Part shown: piece by piece, positions 63,873-64,000 of the stretch
Layout: each line of letters opens with the position of its first letter
Numbering within the stretch: position 1 is the stretch's first letter
DNA from: Petroclostridium sp. X23
Lineage (GTDB): Bacteria; Bacillota; Clostridia; SK-Y3
Direction of reading: 5' to 3'
NCBI RefSeq assembly: GCF_030013905.1
Contig: NZ_CP124862.1
Coordinates: forward strand, 3,909,051-3,973,050
Length of the DNA stretch: 64,000 nt
Position numbers and translations under genes: made by a program
The notes under the pieces: model-generated
What the model was told of the DNA's origin: nothing
The model's database searches: none
What the model saw: the letters and a program-made list of their open reading frames with translations, nothing else

Positions 63873-63888
63873 TGGCATAGAACTTGCT
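63873..63888 (+). promoter_or_regulatory. Sigma-54 (RpoN) promoter
   Basis: TGGCATAGAACTTGCT has the GG and GC pairs twelve bases apart, as in the -24/-12 consensus (TGGCAC-N5-TTGCW). A short palindrome AACAATTATTGTT lies upstream at about 63818-63830 and could be an enhancer-protein site. The target gene begins near 63965 and leaves the window. Confidence 0.75.
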
Positions 63889-63964
63889 ATTAATAGAGTA
63901 TGTAAAGATATTATTTTGAAGGAGGATCAAATTGATAACACTGTGATAATAGGGGGGAGATTTT

Positions 63965-64000
63965 GTGCTTACCTATAGCTTTTACATTATGGGTAGCGGA
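63965..64000 (+). CDS. 5' end of a sigma-54-controlled gene (partial)
   Basis: A GTG at 63965 behind AGGGGGGAG (63951-63959) opens a frame of 12 codons (MLTYSFYIMGSG) to the window edge. The start looks hydrophobic, like a membrane protein or carrier. An alternative TTG at 63931 behind AAGGAGG stops after four codons. Identity cannot be given. Confidence 0.4.
   Translation, partial: MLTYSFYIMGSG

Overview
The window comes from the chromosome of an anaerobic, endospore-forming Firmicute of the class Clostridia. The evidence is two complete GerA-type spore-germination operons, AT-rich DNA with strong AGGAGG-type ribosome binding sites, ferredoxin/NuoG-like soluble electron-transfer proteins, a Thermoanaerobacter/Clostridium-type secondary alcohol dehydrogenase and a TPP-riboswitch thiamine salvage operon. 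No rRNA, tRNA or CRISPR array was recognised.

Layout. 0-4.4 kb: a visibly GC-richer ECF vitamin/metal transporter cassette (S component, two ATPases, T component) ending in a membrane-anchored Ig-like protein. 4.5-8.4 kb: first germination operon (A-C-B). 8.6-16.1 kb: signalling genes: a NifX-like protein, a branched-chain-amino-acid-type binding protein next to a Cache-PAS histidine kinase, a truncated GGDEF/HD protein, and a FIST protein with a soluble chemotaxis transducer. 16.2-24 kb: a decay zone with a fused gerA/gerB relic, a shikimate dehydrogenase relic, AraC, DapA-family and PrpF relics, an IS1182-type transposase relic and a 115-bp direct repeat, interleaved with intact genes (alpha/beta hydrolase, SDR, and a RIC/DUF1858/DUF438 nitrosative-stress group).

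24-34.7 kb: a YdjM-like membrane protein, a PanE-like reductase, a TetR-controlled operon of two transporters and two M20 peptidases with AcrR-like operators, then a MerR regulator followed by an unusual soluble protein carrying a decarboxylase-beta signature. 34.8-40.1 kb: a divergent MerR regulator and a three-gene soluble flavin/iron-sulfur reductase system (NuoG/GltD fusion, NuoF-tail ferredoxin, FrdA-like flavoprotein) behind a 19-bp-spacer MerR promoter. This is the best candidate for an undescribed system. 40.3-48.4 kb: AraC regulator, MATE pump, CYTH protein, GDPD, a three-gene ABC exporter, TspO and DNA polymerase IV.

48.5-51.1 kb: TPP riboswitch, terminator, thiM, thiE, a HAD phosphatase and an MTH1187-type thiamine-binding protein. 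51.3-59 kb: guanine deaminase, an orphan double-glycine Cys-rich peptide, a DEAD-box helicase, a large palindromic element, a flavodoxin-like protein, a GntR-deoC-adh group and a HAD phosphatase. 59.6-63.6 kb: the second germination operon (A-C-D-B). At the right edge a sigma-54 promoter precedes a gene that leaves the window.
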